The notes: generated from the sequence alone by a model not told the origin. A DNA stretch of 64,000 nt from Branchiostoma floridae (GCF_000003815.2 NC_049986.1:4250632-4314631), one strand, 5' to 3'; counted from the first letter of the stretch, positions 11,196 to 24,100 are shown. Numbers and translations: made by a program.

Positions 11196-13793
11196 TCACT
11201 GAATCTCACAGTTTGCCGGTTCATAGTTGTTTGTCTCGGGGGAGTCTGGGGTGTCATTTATTGCCTCCCTACGGTCATTCTGGCTGTAGGCAGCTGCCGG
11301 AGGCCTGTCAGCACTGGCCGCAGGGGAGGGGCAGATGTAACTGTTTCCCCGACCGATGGTGGACCCGCTACGATGGTTTTCATCAGAGATGGCGGACAGA
11401 GTACCCGACTCACTACTGGGCAGGGCGGCAGGCTGGTAGCTATTGGCCCCAGGGGACTCTGCGGTGTTGCAGACTGCCTCGCTAGGGTCATGCTGGCCGT
11501 ATGTGTTGGACAGGGTGCGCTCTTGGTCAGTGGCCAGGGCAGGGGAGTTGTAACAAGGTGCCTTGTGGGAACGCTTAGCGGCCTCCCTAGGGTCATTCTG
11601 GTCATATGTGGTGGACAGGGTGCGCTCTTGGTCAGTGGTCAGGGCAGGAGAGTTGTAACAAGGTGCCTTGTGGGAACGCTTAGCGGCCTCCCTAGGGTCA
11701 TTCTGGTCATATGTGCTGGACAGGGTGCGCTCTTGGTTAGTGGCCAGGGCAGGGGAGTTGTAGCAAGGTGCCTTTTTGGAACACTTAGCGGTCTCCCTAG
11801 GGTCATTCTGGTCATATGTGCTGGACAGGGTGCGCTCTTGGTCAGTGGCCAGGGCAGGGGAGTTGTAGCAAGGTGCCTTTTTGGAACACTTAGCGGTCTC
11901 CCTGGGGTCATTCTGGTCATATGTGCTGGACAGGGTGCGCTCTTGGTCAGTGGCCAGGGCAGGGGAGTTGTAGCAACGTGCCTTGCGGGAACGCTGAGCG
12001 GCGCTGGCATTCTGCTGGTAGGCAGAGGACTGGGTGGTACCCGGGTCGGGGAGGATGGATGGGTGCTGGTAGCATTTTTTGTCGGATTTGTCGCGACCAT
12101 TGGGGCCATAGGCAGCCAGGACGGCGCCTTCCCTGTTTGGTGTCTGACGAGGGCGCTCGGTGCTGTACGGGCGGGACGGCACGGGGTGTGTCTGCGCGCG
12201 GGCGCGGCCTGCGTACGCTGCGCAAAGCTTAGCCTCTCCGTACGGGACGGTTTCTGACTGAGAAGAATCTGCCCTGCGCAGATCAGGGTGGTCTGCGAAA
12301 CCACCCTCAGCGTAAGGGCTGATGACTGAATCTGTTTCTTTCAAGCTTTCGTGATCCTCGAAACGACCCTCAGCGTAAGGACTGATCACTGACTCATCCA
12401 TGTTGCCATCTCCAACAGGCCACCTGGAGCAGGCAGTGATCTGGTGACCGTTACGGGACGGGCCTGCGGGGTTACCGGGGGCTTTGCGCCTGACCCTACG
12501 CCAGATGTACATAGCACATCCCCACACTCCCAACACTGCAAGTGGCGACAACAGACCAATAGCTGCGTACACAATGTACCACAGTAGGTCTCCATAGCCA
12601 TCATCGCTCGCGCTTGTGGGCAATGGTGTAGTGCTGATGTCTGTGAGCAGCAGTGTGGTGCTGATGATGGTTGAGAATGGTGTCGTGTTCATGAGTGAGA
12701 GCTCTGTGGCTTGGGGTGTTGTTATGCCAGAGTGTGCGGGCTCGCTCGCCATGAAGACGGCAGTGTGGGAGCCAGTTTCCGAAGAAGCAGTACACGTGGT
12801 GTTCCCGAAGGCCAAGGGCTCGGTGGTCTCAAGCCAAAGGGTGAATCTGGACTTCCCCATGTAGTTGGAACACGAGCTATCATTTCCTGATTCCCCCAAC
12901 AGGTTCTGTGGACCCTCACATTTCACCCAGCCCTCGGCCTTCAGGTCGGTCACCACTCTCACGGTTAGGTTGCCTGTCGGCAGACTGTCGTGTGTGGTCG
13001 TGTTTGTGTCGTACGTCATGTTCACCTGGTGGTGTAAGCCGTTAGGGAGGACAAAGGACACTACGGGCGATTGCTCCCAGAACACGTCGCCAACAGCTTC
13101 GTACTTGTACGCGGCGCTGCGTTCAACATTCACGATCTCTACCAGCGGCGCTGGGCAGGGCAGTGAATTGGGATTGACTGGCGCGGGAGAATTTAGGTTT
13201 AGTGCCGAGGCGGGACAGCTTGTCGTAGAGAGAACCAGTGCATTGAAGAACAGCTGATTGAACTTCAGGGTGTTCCCCTTGTGTTCGTACAGCTGGTCAT
13301 TCGCACAGGTGCAGCGCGGAGGATTATCCAGGGTGATTCTGCGCCCTCTCAGCTCTCTCTTTTTCAAGGCAATGGTGGCAATCGCATTTTCATGCACAAT
13401 CAGATATAATGGAAATGTCGATCTGAACCATCCGCCAGACAGGAAGGTCAGCCTGTTTCCCGACAGACTTAGGGAGCGCATTTTCGTGTTTGAGTGGAAC
13501 GCGCCGGCAGCGATGTGAGAGATTCTGTTACCCTCCAGGTTCAGGACTAGCAGCCGCTCAAGACCGTGGAACATCCACGTGCCGATCGCTGTTAGTTTGT
13601 TTTCAACAGCGTGGACATATTCTACGGACTTGATCGCCTGCAAGGTTCCAGGTGCTACGTTAGAGATAAGATTGGCACTTACGTCAAGCCATTGCGGCTG
13701 CACACCCCGGAACGTGTCAGGTGACAGAGTCAGGATCTGGTTGTCCACAAGGATGAGGTGGGACAAGCTGGGCAGCCCATAGAAACAGCCATC
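11196..13793 (-). CDS. LRR receptor 1, exon 2
   Basis: Begins DGCFYGLPSLSHLILV in phase with exon 1, completing an LRR. Contains the remaining LRRs, cysteine cap, membrane span and whole tail. The stop is TGA at 11198-11196. Confidence 0.9.
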   Translation of the reverse strand, partial: DGCFYGLPSLSHLILVDNQILTLSPDTFRGVQPQWLDVSANLISNVAPGTLQAIKSVEYVHAVENKLTAIGTWMFHGLERLLVLNLEGNRISHIAAGAFHSNTKMRSLSLSGNRLTFLSGGWFRSTFPLYLIVHENAIATIALKKRELRGRRITLDNPPRCTCANDQLYEHKGNTLKFNQLFFNALVLSTTSCPASALNLNSPAPVNPNSLPCPAPLVEIVNVERSAAYKYEAVGDVFWEQSPVVSFVLPNGLHHQVNMTYDTNTTTHDSLPTGNLTVRVVTDLKAEGWVKCEGPQNLLGESGNDSSCSNYMGKSRFTLWLETTEPLAFGNTTCTASSETGSHTAVFMASEPAHSGITTPQATELSLMNTTPFSTIISTTLLLTDISTTPLPTSASDDGYGDLLWYIVYAAIGLLSPLAVLGVWGCAMYIWRRVRRKAPGNPAGPSRNGHQITACSRWPVGDGNMDESVISPYAEGRFEDHESLKETDSVISPYAEGGFADHPDLRRADSSQSETVPYGEAKLCAAYAGRARAQTHPVPSRPYSTERPRQTPNREGAVLAAYGPNGRDKSDKKCYQHPSILPDPGTTQSSAYQQNASAAQRSRKARCYNSPALATDQERTLSSTYDQNDPRETAKCSKKAPCYNSPALATDQERTLSSTYDQNDPRETAKCSKKAPCYNSPALATNQERTLSSTYDQNDPREAAKRSHKAPCYNSPALTTDQERTLSTTYDQNDPREAAKRSHKAPCYNSPALATDQERTLSNTYGQHDPSEAVCNTAESPGANSYQPAALPSSESGTLSAISDENHRSGSTIGRGNSYICPSPAASADRPPAAAYSQNDRREAINDTPDSPETNNYEPANCEIQ

Positions 13794-14887
13794 CTGTATA
13801 ATATGTATGGTAATGGCAAAGAAAATGTTTTATAAAAAATTACATGTACTATATCTATTGTATATTAGATGAGATCAATTAATACCTCTATAGACCTAGA
13901 ACCAACAACCTACAAATAAGAACCGTACATATTTTTTACTGGGTCAGCAATTAAAAAAACGCTGTGTAATTCCCTTTTTTTTTTAGAAAAGTCAGTGATA
14001 TAATAATGAATCCATAACATAACAAAGACCCTGGGTAACATACTCCGTGACGTATTTATGGTTTCCACCGAATTAGTTGCAACAATATGTAACATATATT
14101 ATGCCGATGACAGGGGCAGTCTCAGACAAATAACGACGAACAGGAAAGAAAACGAAGCCCCAATGTTACCGATAGCTTAACAGGACAAAGGAACTTGTGT
14201 ACATCTATCTGCAAGCGTTCTTTAAGACTATCCAGAGAGGATGCCCTACTGTACTATATATTTTTCTGTTTATGAACACCTCACCTCCAGATGAGTCAGG
14301 TTGTTCTCCAACAGCAGCAGATACTTGAGACCGTCCATCCCAGCAAACGTGCCGTTCCTCAGAGTCTGGATATTGCTCCGCCAGATGACCAGGGTAGACA
14401 CCTGTGGCAACTTAGCAAACGCCCCTCCCTCTATTGCCGTTAGGATACAACCCACAAACCACAGCCTGCAATATCTACCACAGGGGATCTGAGTGAGGAG
14501 CTCTGTCTTTTGAGTGTCAAGCTCACCAACATCGTTGTCAACGATCATGATGTTGGTTCGGGCGGGTGGTAGGGAAGGGTTCTGAGTGGGACCCCCCTGG
14601 GTAGGCCTTGTTTCATTTGAGCACACCTGACAGGATTGGAACACCTGACTCAAAGCAACGGTTCGAAAGGGACCTTGGTAGCTGTATGCTTCACTTGGGT
14701 ATTTGGTCCACTTGTACCGGTACGCTCCAATATCATACCGGTACTCATGACCATCCCTGCTGCCGCCTACACCACACTTTGCCACGGACACCTTACGGCA
14801 GCTCTGCCAGCTACCGGCGTCTATACGTGACACCATGAGCTGCAAAAGCAGCAACAAGCAGACATTTGCCATCAGCTTAACGGCCAT
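11196..14887 (-). CDS. LRR transmembrane receptor with tandem-repeat tail (two exons)
   Basis: Exons 14285-14887 and 11196-13793 join in phase 0 (donor gtgagg, acceptor ttatacag) to give 1065 residues. Order: signal peptide (about 1-24, MAVKLMANVCLLLLLQLM), a Cys-containing N-terminal region, about seven LRRs (roughly 140-320), a C-terminal cysteine cap with CxC at 362/364 and C394, an extracellular region with several N-glycosylation sites, a membrane span (about 605-631) followed by basic IWRRVRRK, and a long cytoplasmic tail. The tail holds two SPYAEG motifs and five near-identical 34-residue units, each with CYNSPAL and TYDQND, plus degenerate units on both sides. A predicted type I membrane receptor; ligand and pathway are unknown. 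It is a likely paralogue of the gene at 24.3-27.8 kb. The exact family name is not recognised. Confidence 0.88.
11520..12005 (-). repeat. 102-bp coding minisatellite in the LRR receptor 1 tail
   Basis: Five nearly identical in-frame units of 102 bp (34 residues) with only a few substitutions between them, showing recent expansion or gene conversion. Each unit carries one YNSP and one TYDQND-type tyrosine. Confidence 0.92.
14196..14260 (+). repeat. Fragment of a dispersed repeat
   Basis: Matches 36820-36885 closely (catctatctgc, agcgttctttaa, actatccagaga, gatgcccctactgt). It lies in the LRR receptor 1 intron region just beyond exon 1. Confidence 0.7.
14285..14887 (-). CDS. LRR receptor 1, exon 1
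   Basis: 201 codons, ATG at 14887-14885. Encodes the signal peptide, N-terminal region and first LRRs. It ends ...NNLTHLE at the donor gtgaggtg; reading on would stop within a few codons. Confidence 0.88.
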
Positions 14888-15985
14888 GATACAATTCTAA
14901 CGCACCATACGATTGATATCAACAAGGTACAGGGGAAACGCTATAGCATCATACTCAACTTACCAAAAGAAACAACAAAATGTTTTACCGTTATACCACA
15001 GGACCTGGGCAGTGCAGAAAACAGCCGTGCTACCTGCAGTGGCGCAACAGCGCTCTGACTCAACAAGATGTCCTTCCTACGTGATTAAGTCTTAGTTATT
15101 TTTAATACACAGGCGCTGGATTCCCCGAGGAGCAGCAAAAGCATTCTTATGCCTCAGGTATTCACGTTTGACGTGCGTCACCATATTTGTTCTTATTAGT
15201 CTGAAAGAGGAAAACACGGAACGGTTCAATGATATATTTTGATAAAAGTTCCCTTTGTGCTACACATTACTTGCTGATTAAGTCGACTGCTATATGAATA
15301 ATTTAAACTAGCCTCGAAAATGTCGGTTTGTTGAATTTTTAGTTAGGGAACAGGGTTTTTCATAAAAGAACACCAGGCTACTTTTGTTGTTAAAATGCGT
15401 TAAATGATTTGCCACGGGCGCAAGAGAGCCTTTTGAAATGATACACGGTAATTATCAGCTGATAATTGTGCGACATGTACACGGCATCCATACGACTGTC
15501 TCCAGTGTGTTGTCGTGAAGCTGTCGTGCCACCGGTATCCTGAGGCATTGGCATGGTAGCACGCTAGGAGGCGTTTTTGCGACATATCAAGTACTACTAC
15601 TTACATTGAAGAACCCATGACTCAGCTATTTGATTCGATTGCTCACGCGTGGTATTATAACTTTGTTTACACGACACCTTAGAGGTCAATCTAGGTCAGG
15701 GAAACACTTTGCATTCAAGCAAAAAGATTAAAAAGATATTCAAGGCGTACGGATACTCCTTTATTCCCATACACGGCTTTTCTGCTTCAGATGTATTTCC
15801 TGGAAGAGACCACCTCCCGGCCTAAGGGTGCGCAGTCTCGAATTGAGACCCCAAATGAACTAGGGTGTGCACCGTTGTAGCTGAATTAATACTAGTTATC
15901 TTGCTTCAGGATAAATCCTTTAAGAACCCTATTGACAATGTATTGCGCCCGGAATTTTCAACCTGACAGGGAGGAAGCAAAACAG
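14888..15985. other. 5' flank of LRR receptor 1, no gene seen
   Basis: Presumed promoter region of the minus-strand LRR gene. No TATA box in a convincing position and no other gene recognised. Confidence 0.4.
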
Positions 15986-15989
15986 ACAA

Positions 15990-16350
15990 TCCGACTATTA
16001 TTAATAAAACACCCCTCGCCTAGCCCCGTCGTCCTGGCGCACAAGACCCGGCGTCGAGGTCTGTCTGGCCACGTGCTGCGGTCAAATTAGACCAAAGACG
16101 CCTGTCGGTCACCTCACATACTTTCACTTTTCAAAAAAGAGCCGCTCCCATTGGCTGTCTATGGCAAGGGCTTTTTTTAATGTCACGCAAAAAAGCAAAT
16201 CGGCCGCAGCGATTCCTTGGTGCCAGGTGGCGCGCCTCGCCAGTGCCCTCGGTCGGGCCCGTCAGACACGGCCGCCCAGGCTGGTGGCGCCGAGAAAGTC
16301 AAGTCTACCTGTGCTCGGCCTCTTGATGACGTCATAGCTGAAGTCCAGAA
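15990..16350. promoter_or_regulatory. CpG-rich region with CCAAT-like and CRE sites
   Basis: A GC- and CpG-rich block in AT-rich surroundings. It contains cattggct (inverted CCAAT) near 16150 and a palindromic CRE, tgacgtca, near 16326. It lies between the divergently transcribed LRR receptor 1 and QSOX genes, so a shared regulatory role is possible but unproven. Confidence 0.35.
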
Positions 16351-16434
16351 TCAAACAAACTAACTTTTCAGGAATAAGACAACACTGACGCAGAAACTTA
16401 TATCAGTTATAGTTAAGTTATAGTTTTGTTCATC

Positions 16435-17215
16435 CGTAGCTAATTTGCATAATTAATGAAGAAATTTTACAAATCTCCTGCATTACATGATAAGACCTGA
16501 CTTGGGCTGCATCGGGATTGTTTCGGTTGGAAAACAAACATATGTCATGCAGCGGGTGTGCTGTTTATTCTAAATGAAGACAGGGTCATGATTTTTAACG
16601 AAGCAGTGTACATAATTATATTGTTACATTCGCCAAGAAGGTTATGTTTTCGGTAGCGTTCGTGGTTTATGGGTTTAATTGTAGATTGTATTAATATTTG
16701 ATATGTGGGTAGATCCAGAACGATCAAATTTTGGGCTCACTAGCGGCTTGTTATTGTACTCCTGTTGAACGTCCGTGTTGGATATCTCGAGTTCTGGACA
16801 TGCCATGGCTATGATTTTAGAGTGGTAGATGTGTAGATACAATGTAGCTCTTGAGTAAATAGTGTAGGTTTGGGCCCCTTAAGCATGTTTTTTTTTAAAC
16901 TGAAGGGACAAATTATAGTATTTCCAAACTTTGAAAGGAATATTCTAAGAAAGGAATAGTGATATGGTTTTTGGTATGTAAATATCTCGAATTATGTTTC
17001 ATATACTAGTAGTTCAATATTGATTATGCAAATCAATATCTAATCTGCATCATCAAGGAAGAAATTTCATAAATTCACTATATTGAACCATTGAATGACG
17101 ATTCCAACTTGTGACATTTGTAACTGACATAGAGGACAACACCATAGATATGCATTGTGCAAATGAAGTCCTTATTTGCATAATCAATTAGAAAATGCTA
17201 TAATCAGTTGTAAAT
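16435..17215 (+). repeat. Cluster of ATGCAAAT/ATTTGCATAATTAATGA repeats
   Basis: At least three diverged copies of a motif with gcaaatga..., atttgcataattaatga and gaagaaattt at 16440, 17025 and 17155. The same family appears at 43755-43950 and 10850. A stretch near 16790-16885 resembles 61205-61310. Confidence 0.6.
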
Positions 17216-17276
17216 GACGGAAATGTCTTACATGTACCGTATGATGTAGCATGTGGAATTCATGTACGGGCGAGCG

Positions 17277-17650
17277 TAATGTAAATTTTATGGATGACAT
17301 CCTCTGCAGACTTCAAAAATAATGCAATAGGGCGAAAAAAAGATGGGTAAAAATACAAGATGACTAAATTTTCAAAATAGACACAATAAACGTCGTAACA
17401 AGAATAGAAGTGACAACCACACTCATGACTTCCATAGTGATGCCACTTTTATAACTATCCAACTATAGCTTCACTTCAGTCACTAGTCATTGCTACCTCG
17501 TTGGTGTCACTTCTACAAGTACAATCAGTACACACAACACATTTTCCCATTTTGATACATTCTTGTCGTGTTGACCATCTCCAAAAAAAAATTTCTGATA
17601 TCAGGCGAAAATTAATGAGCGCGTGGATGTCATCCATAAAACTTACCTGC
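17277..17650 (+). mobile_element. TIR element, intact copy (about 370 bp)
   Basis: Ends are inverted: gtaaattttatggatgacat (left) against gatgtcatccataaaacttac (right). It is the shorter, uninterrupted relative of 3424-4062 and lies about 250 bp upstream of the QSOX start. Confidence 0.8.
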
Positions 17651-17897
17651 TGTGGCCTAAATTAAATTTAATTTCACGCTTTCTAAGAGTTGTTTTGCTT
17701 TCACCGCATCTAATCGCATTTTCCACATCATCACCAGTAATTCAACAGGCAGTTTTAATTGCAAGTATTTTTGTCGATGAAAGAATCATAAATAAATATC
17801 ATATCCCATTTCTCTTGCTTATTTGCCATTTGACTCATATGGTATGCACCCGACCGAGAAACTCTCTTTTCACTTCGTTGCGTTTGATGCTGTTTAA

Positions 17898-18144
17898 ATG
17901 AGATTCAAGATGGCGGCCGGCGTCTACGTGTTTTTTGTGTCGTCTGTAGTTTGTTTGCTTTTCTGTTTATCCTTTGCAGAATTATACAGCGAAGAAGACG
18001 CAGTAGTACGACTTGACGCTGTCTCACTAAACAGAACTATTTACAACGTGCCGAATGTGTTTTTAGTGGAGTTTTATTCCAGTTGGTGTGGCCACTGTGT
18101 CAACTTCGCTCCCACTTGGAAAGCTCTGGCCAGAGACACACAAG
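17898..18144 (+). CDS. QSOX1: QSOX exon 1
   Basis: Residues 1-82: signal peptide and the WCGHC active site. Ends phase 1 at the donor gtaacg. The in-frame ATG at 17910 is the likelier start. Confidence 0.95.
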
Positions 18145-21100
18145 GTAACGTATGTACGATCTGATCGTGACATTTTTGTACAAAACTGAATAATTTTAAC
18201 AACTGTAAGTCTGGAAATCTTTATTCTATGACCAGCAATAAACTTTATTGTCGTATTTTCATATTCAGGTAAAATCATGTTGTTTTTGTTGTGTCTACAG
18301 CTGTCACATGCAAGAGAAACGTGTGAAAGTCTGGGTTTCCGGAATCAATGGGGTGGGCTGGGCTTGCGGGCTGGGCTAGTGGGCTGGGCTAGTGGGCTGG
18401 GCTAGTGGGCTGGGCTAGTCAAGTCCAGGGGAAGTATCAGAACACTGTCATTAGTTGTGTATGTTTTGAACTTAATAATTTCGTCTAACAGTTAACTTTT
18501 GGCTTCGTGAATTTAATTTCAAATAAGTGAAAGTGAATGAACTCAAGAGCTTATCTTACAATTTCTTACACTGGTCATGACAGAAAAGACAGACATCAGT
18601 CTGTCTAAGAACATCAAATGACTTATACGGCTTGTATACCAAGTATATTTCAGCCTCAAATTGCTTCGGTCTTAAAACCAGCTGACTAACTCCAAATAAC
18701 TGGTAAATAGTTAGGAGCTGCGATTTTTGCTTTGCATGTATGGACTCAATTTGGATTTGAATTTGTTGTCTTCTAGTTACTTATCAGACATTGAGGTCGC
18801 ATAACACAGTATTTATGGGCGACCCCCGTGGACAAAAGTAAATTGGGCACAAAATAGGGTGTCGCAGTTGTTGAAAAGCCATAGAAATTTTTCTGCGCAC
18901 GTCAGCGAGTCGGAAACTGTGGTGAATAGTAGAGGGATACGTAAGTTTTGAGGCTGTATGATTTGGGTTACGATGTATGTTTGGCTGGGTAGAATTTCGC
19001 GCATGAATTCGGTTCCCGTTACTTCCGTGTGTCGGCTGCAGTATGGTGAACTCTGCTGGGGGTCATTTTAAAGTGTTCTTTCTGGGAAAACGAGCAGGCA
19101 AACTTAAGCTCATTTTCACATATCTTGTAGATTCTACCCTCAACTCCAACATATCGAATTCTTGTTAATTACTTTTGCGCCCTGGTATATTTTTTTGAGT
19201 CGTCGAACCACCTCACTTTGGGGTCCTTAACCATGTAAATCCCCATAGGCGAAAAACTGTGTTCTGCTACCCTGAGTCTCTTCGTAATCCAGGATTTACC
19301 ACAACCTTCCACCATGTCTCAGCTACATGGATCATGGGACAGTTACATGTACCTGATCAGGGCCACACAAATTTTATTTGTTGCTTCTCTGTCCATTTAT
19401 TTCATTTTCAACAACAAAATTAAGTCCCAAGAGTAAATAAAACAAACCTGTAAATATTACCATTCAGAGCCACATTCACATAATTTCAGTCTAAAACAAT
19501 GCCTTTTAATTTTTTTTATTCAGAACATTAGTAACAAATCAAATGATGGGATTCATTGTGTGAAACGTGACATTAAAGTTTTTAACTCATGACACTCCTC
19601 AGGCTGTTGTTTCTTTGTGTTATTCAAGCTGTACATGTGTATATCTTTACCCAGACCTTTTGAAAAAAATTCATTATAATTATTTCTTTTTTACCTGTCG
19701 GTCCAATTTTTTCTGAAAAAATCTGAGAAGCAACAAATAGATTTGGTGTGGCCTAACATCGCACAAAATGTTTACAGAAAATGACAACGAACATATGAAT
19801 TGCTGCTTTCTTCACATACTGAACAGTGTGCTAACAGGCTTTGATGCGAAATAGCCTTGCCGATTGGATATTTACCCCTGACTTCTGAAAGTGACATAAT
19901 TCGACATGTGACTAGCTTGTTGAATGCGTGGATTTACAATAAACTGGTGCAATTTGAGTTACTCAGGAATAAAAGGTATTTGAGTAGCCTACAGTTGATT
20001 TGACTCTCCTAAGATCCCATTCACACTCAGGAAAACGATTCGAATAAAACATGGTTATCAGAATAAAACGACCCAATTCGAATAAGTTTCTGCAGTGTGA
20101 ACGCTCCCAAATCACTTGGATTTCGTCGAAGTGAATTGTTCGCGGAGGTGGATAGAACTGGGGCAAGTGGATAGAACTGCGCTGCGGGGAGTCCCGATTC
20201 GTGCGATTTGGCAGTGTGAACGCGCAAGTTTATTGTTTATTGTTTATTGAAAAGATCTCCATTAGTGAATACATGTACAATTCTGACAATGCGTCACTAA
20301 TCTTCCTGGAGTCTTAAGACAAACACTTAACATAATATATTAACAGAACATTGAGACTATTTACACCTTAATTCACAACCTATCCAACCAACCTAAATAT
20401 ACACTTAACGTTATACTTAAAGGAAGACATTACCGCAAAACCTTATTCTTAAAATAAAAGTAAATGTAGTTGTGAGATCGAGTAGCTGAGAGGTCAGAGG
20501 TCAGTATTAAATATTCTAAACATTAATTCTATATACATAGTTGTCAATAAATGTCTTACCACCAGTGCTGCAGAGGTTTGTAAGTTTGTGTCTGTGTATT
20601 TAGTCTGTCTTTGATGTGCTTTTTGAACATGGACGGTGTGGCTGATTTGAAGTGTTGTGGTAATGAGTTGTAGGATTTAACACACCTGTAAAGGAAAGTC
20701 CTGGTAGCAGCAGAAGTTTTGGGTTTGGGCAATCTTAATCCCCCCCCTTGAGCTAGTCGGGTGTTGTGTCGGTGGGTATTTTTGATTGCATGTAGTCTTT
20801 TGTAGGTAGCTTCTGGTTTCTTAGCTGTAAGGATTTTGTGGAACATAGTGAGGGTTCGGGTATAAAGTCGTTCGTTTACCTTTGGCCAGTTCAGTTTTCT
20901 ATGTAAGTCATCAGTGTTAGAAGTGTACTTTGCATTAAGTACTAGCCTGGCAGCCTTATTTTGCAATGTCTGTAGTTTATTTAAATGAGATTGGGAACTC
21001 GCAGACAGAAGACATGCACAATAATCCATGTGACTCAGAACAAGTGTTTGTGCAACAGTTTTTAACGTGTCGCTAGTAAAGAAGTCCCGAGATTTAGCCA

Positions 21101-24100
21101 GTGCTGCTAGTGCGCGTGCCATTTTAGATGTTACTTTGTCCAGATGTTGAGCCCAGGTTAACTGCTGGTCCATCAACATTCCTAGAAGCTTAGCCTGCTC
21201 AACCTGTTCTATCATTTTGTTGCTCATCGAAAGCTGCAAGGCTGGTTTATGTTTTAGTTTGTAACGACTTCCAATGACCATAGATTTGGTCTTGTCAACA
21301 TTGAGCACCAGTCTGTTAGCTTGAACCCAGTTATTAATATGGGTAAGTTCAGCTTGAAGAGTGGCTTGTACCTCTGCTATGCTGGGGCCTGCAGCAGATG
21401 GAGTTGTATCGTCTGCGTACATTACTACGTCACAGTGTTTTACCACTGCGGGTAAGTCGTTAGTATATACGCAGAACAACAGTGGACCTAAACAGCTACC
21501 CTGTGGTACTCCACTATTTATCTCTCTGTAAGTCGAGATATCACCATTTACAAAAACGGCCTGCATCCTGTTTGTCAAATAACTTTGCATCCAGTGTAGG
21601 GCAGAATGTAGGGTAAAATGTAGCGGGAACTACCACCATACTCCGGAAGCGGGACCAAGATTGCAAAATTTGGTAGCGAAAACTTGGGAGGGACGTCAGC
21701 GAATCTCGAATCGGCCACGCATTCGATCAAAAAGACGTTTCTGGAAGAAGTCGCCCGCCATGGAACGAACAAGATCGGAAACTTTTCACACAAAAAACAT
21801 CGCCAGACTTGAAGGTTGCCGACCTCGATACGGCGCCGCAGAAATAATTTTTGTGAGAACCATGCGGCGCAGGGTCGGCGCCATTTTGAAAGTTGATTGT
21901 TGTTGTCTGTTGTACGCTTGGGTGGCGGCGGATTCTTGTCATGAGGGTTTGATTCCGAATTTTTCGTAGCTCACAAAAAACACGCCTTTTGCGCTTTGAC
22001 GCTATGAATTTGACTGTATTTCTGCCTAGAAATTCGTAGATTTACACCAAATATTCCGTAGTGGCTTTGTATTTTTTTCTGCGACGCCATTTTGCTGTTG
22101 TTGTCTGCACGCTAAGATGACGCGGACATTTTCTAAGTCTTGTGTAACATCGTAGCACAACGTGAACTTCGTAACTGTTTTGTATATTTTATGGACAAAC
22201 TTCTAAATCGTAGCGTAGAATAATATTGATAAATACGATTGTGTAAATATGCAGCTCAGCTCGTAACGAATTTGTGTTGTTTACGTCAGCATGCTTTCAC
22301 TGCATTTTGTAGAAGAAATGACGACAAACTTTCCATTTAAAATTTATGTTTTATTTCTTGAAGAACGATGAACTTCTTGTTCCTGTGTGAATTACTAGTG
22401 TAATGTGTGCACGTTTTTGTAAAGGATAAGAGTTTAATAGATCGTGACCGTATATAACAAAACCAGAAATCGTTGCCGCGACATTAGAGGGAGGGGGGTG
22501 GGGGTGAATTCGCGTAATGAAAAAGTCGCGTAATAAAGATTTAGCGCTCGACTAGTGGGCGCTAAAAACGCTAAAATTAAATTACCGCAATAAAATCAAG
22601 AATTACAGTATCTCTCTTTATTTTACCCACAGACAGGAAGAAGACACTTCACATTTTCTGGCCATGATCGACCAATCACGTCCATGCTTCTGCTGACGGT
22701 GCAGAAAACCAGCTTCCATGATGATGATGAGAGCTCTGCCGCCCTAAGGGACCCTATCCTTCTCACAGCGTCATCGGACAAACATATATGTGTATCCTTA
22801 TAAAGAAATATTTGACAATGTGTTAATTGGTCTCTATCCCTCCTTACTCATAGCCTGGGTACCATCCAGATAGTAGTTTGCTCCTATGTTTGCTTCTGCT
22901 ATCTATCTTGAGACCTGCACACTCAAACCGCTTGGTGCTAACATCAATTAATGAGCGAAGTAAGGAATGGGTTCAGTAGAGCGTTTGTTTGATGACAACA
23001 GGCCTCCCACAAGTGGATGGAACGCCTGACAGTTCGAACGATCACTTGAACCCATTCCATAATTCGCTCATGCGTAGGGACCAATCAGCGCCTGCATCGA
23101 AAATTTGGACAATTCAAGATGTTAACGTGGTCCAGGATCGCAGATGGAACAGCAGAGAAGCGATATATATATAATGTATAATGAATGTCAGAGCTAGAAG
23201 CGACTGTATATAATGAACGCCGGAGCAAACCACAAAAATCAAATCACAAATCACAAACTATTTTCCATATGGTACCCATGCTACCTTACTCAAGAGAGTA
23301 AACACACAGACACACACATACATAGTACGGCGTGTGTATTCAGTAAGAGCCTCTACATCCAGACTACTAGCGTGCACCATCCCTCGGGACTCCCGTTCAT
23401 ACATGTCTATTGATAGTGGCGTGGAAATCTACTAACAGTTTGTACGTCTATTATGTCCCCTAAACATGTTTACATAAACTTAACTCCAAGAAGACCACAC
23501 AAGTATTTATGATAAAATCTGATAATGTAGATTAAAGCAAGCTAGGATGTTAAGTAAGTTGCTTGGTTAAAACAAAGGTAATCATATCATAGTGCTGTAC
23601 AGTCTTCTCAAATGTAAACAATCCTTGCTAGACTTAAATGTGTCAAGTCATTTTTCAGAGTCAACCTATCTTCTAACACAGAAATTTGGACAAACTGAGT
23701 CCTTGTCACCACAATCCCCAAGAAAACAACGATTAAGCTACTCGCAATGCAGTGATATTTTTGTAATGTAAAGTAGTTTACTTAATAAGTGTGTGTGTGT
23801 GTATTTCTACTGGGACTAGATTTTGTGATAGGAGAAGAAAGGATCTAAGACAGCTTTTCCCAAAACAAGACATCTAAAGTTTGTATGGCAAATACACAAC
23901 TGTATTCTAAGAATGCCCTAATATGATCAGTTTGTGATTATACAAGAAATGTGACCAGTCCTATACAGGTACAATTTCAAGGAACTAACATCAATTTGAA
24001 TCTTCTAAGTAAATGTATCTGTCCAAAGTAATTTTTTTTTTACTTCTTGCAAAATTCATTTTGCCTGTCCTACCATGTGCCTACTTCATCATCATCATAC

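Noticed and set aside
11190-12257. 355-codon plus-strand frame opposite LRR receptor 1
   Set aside because: Antisense shadow of the coding minisatellite.
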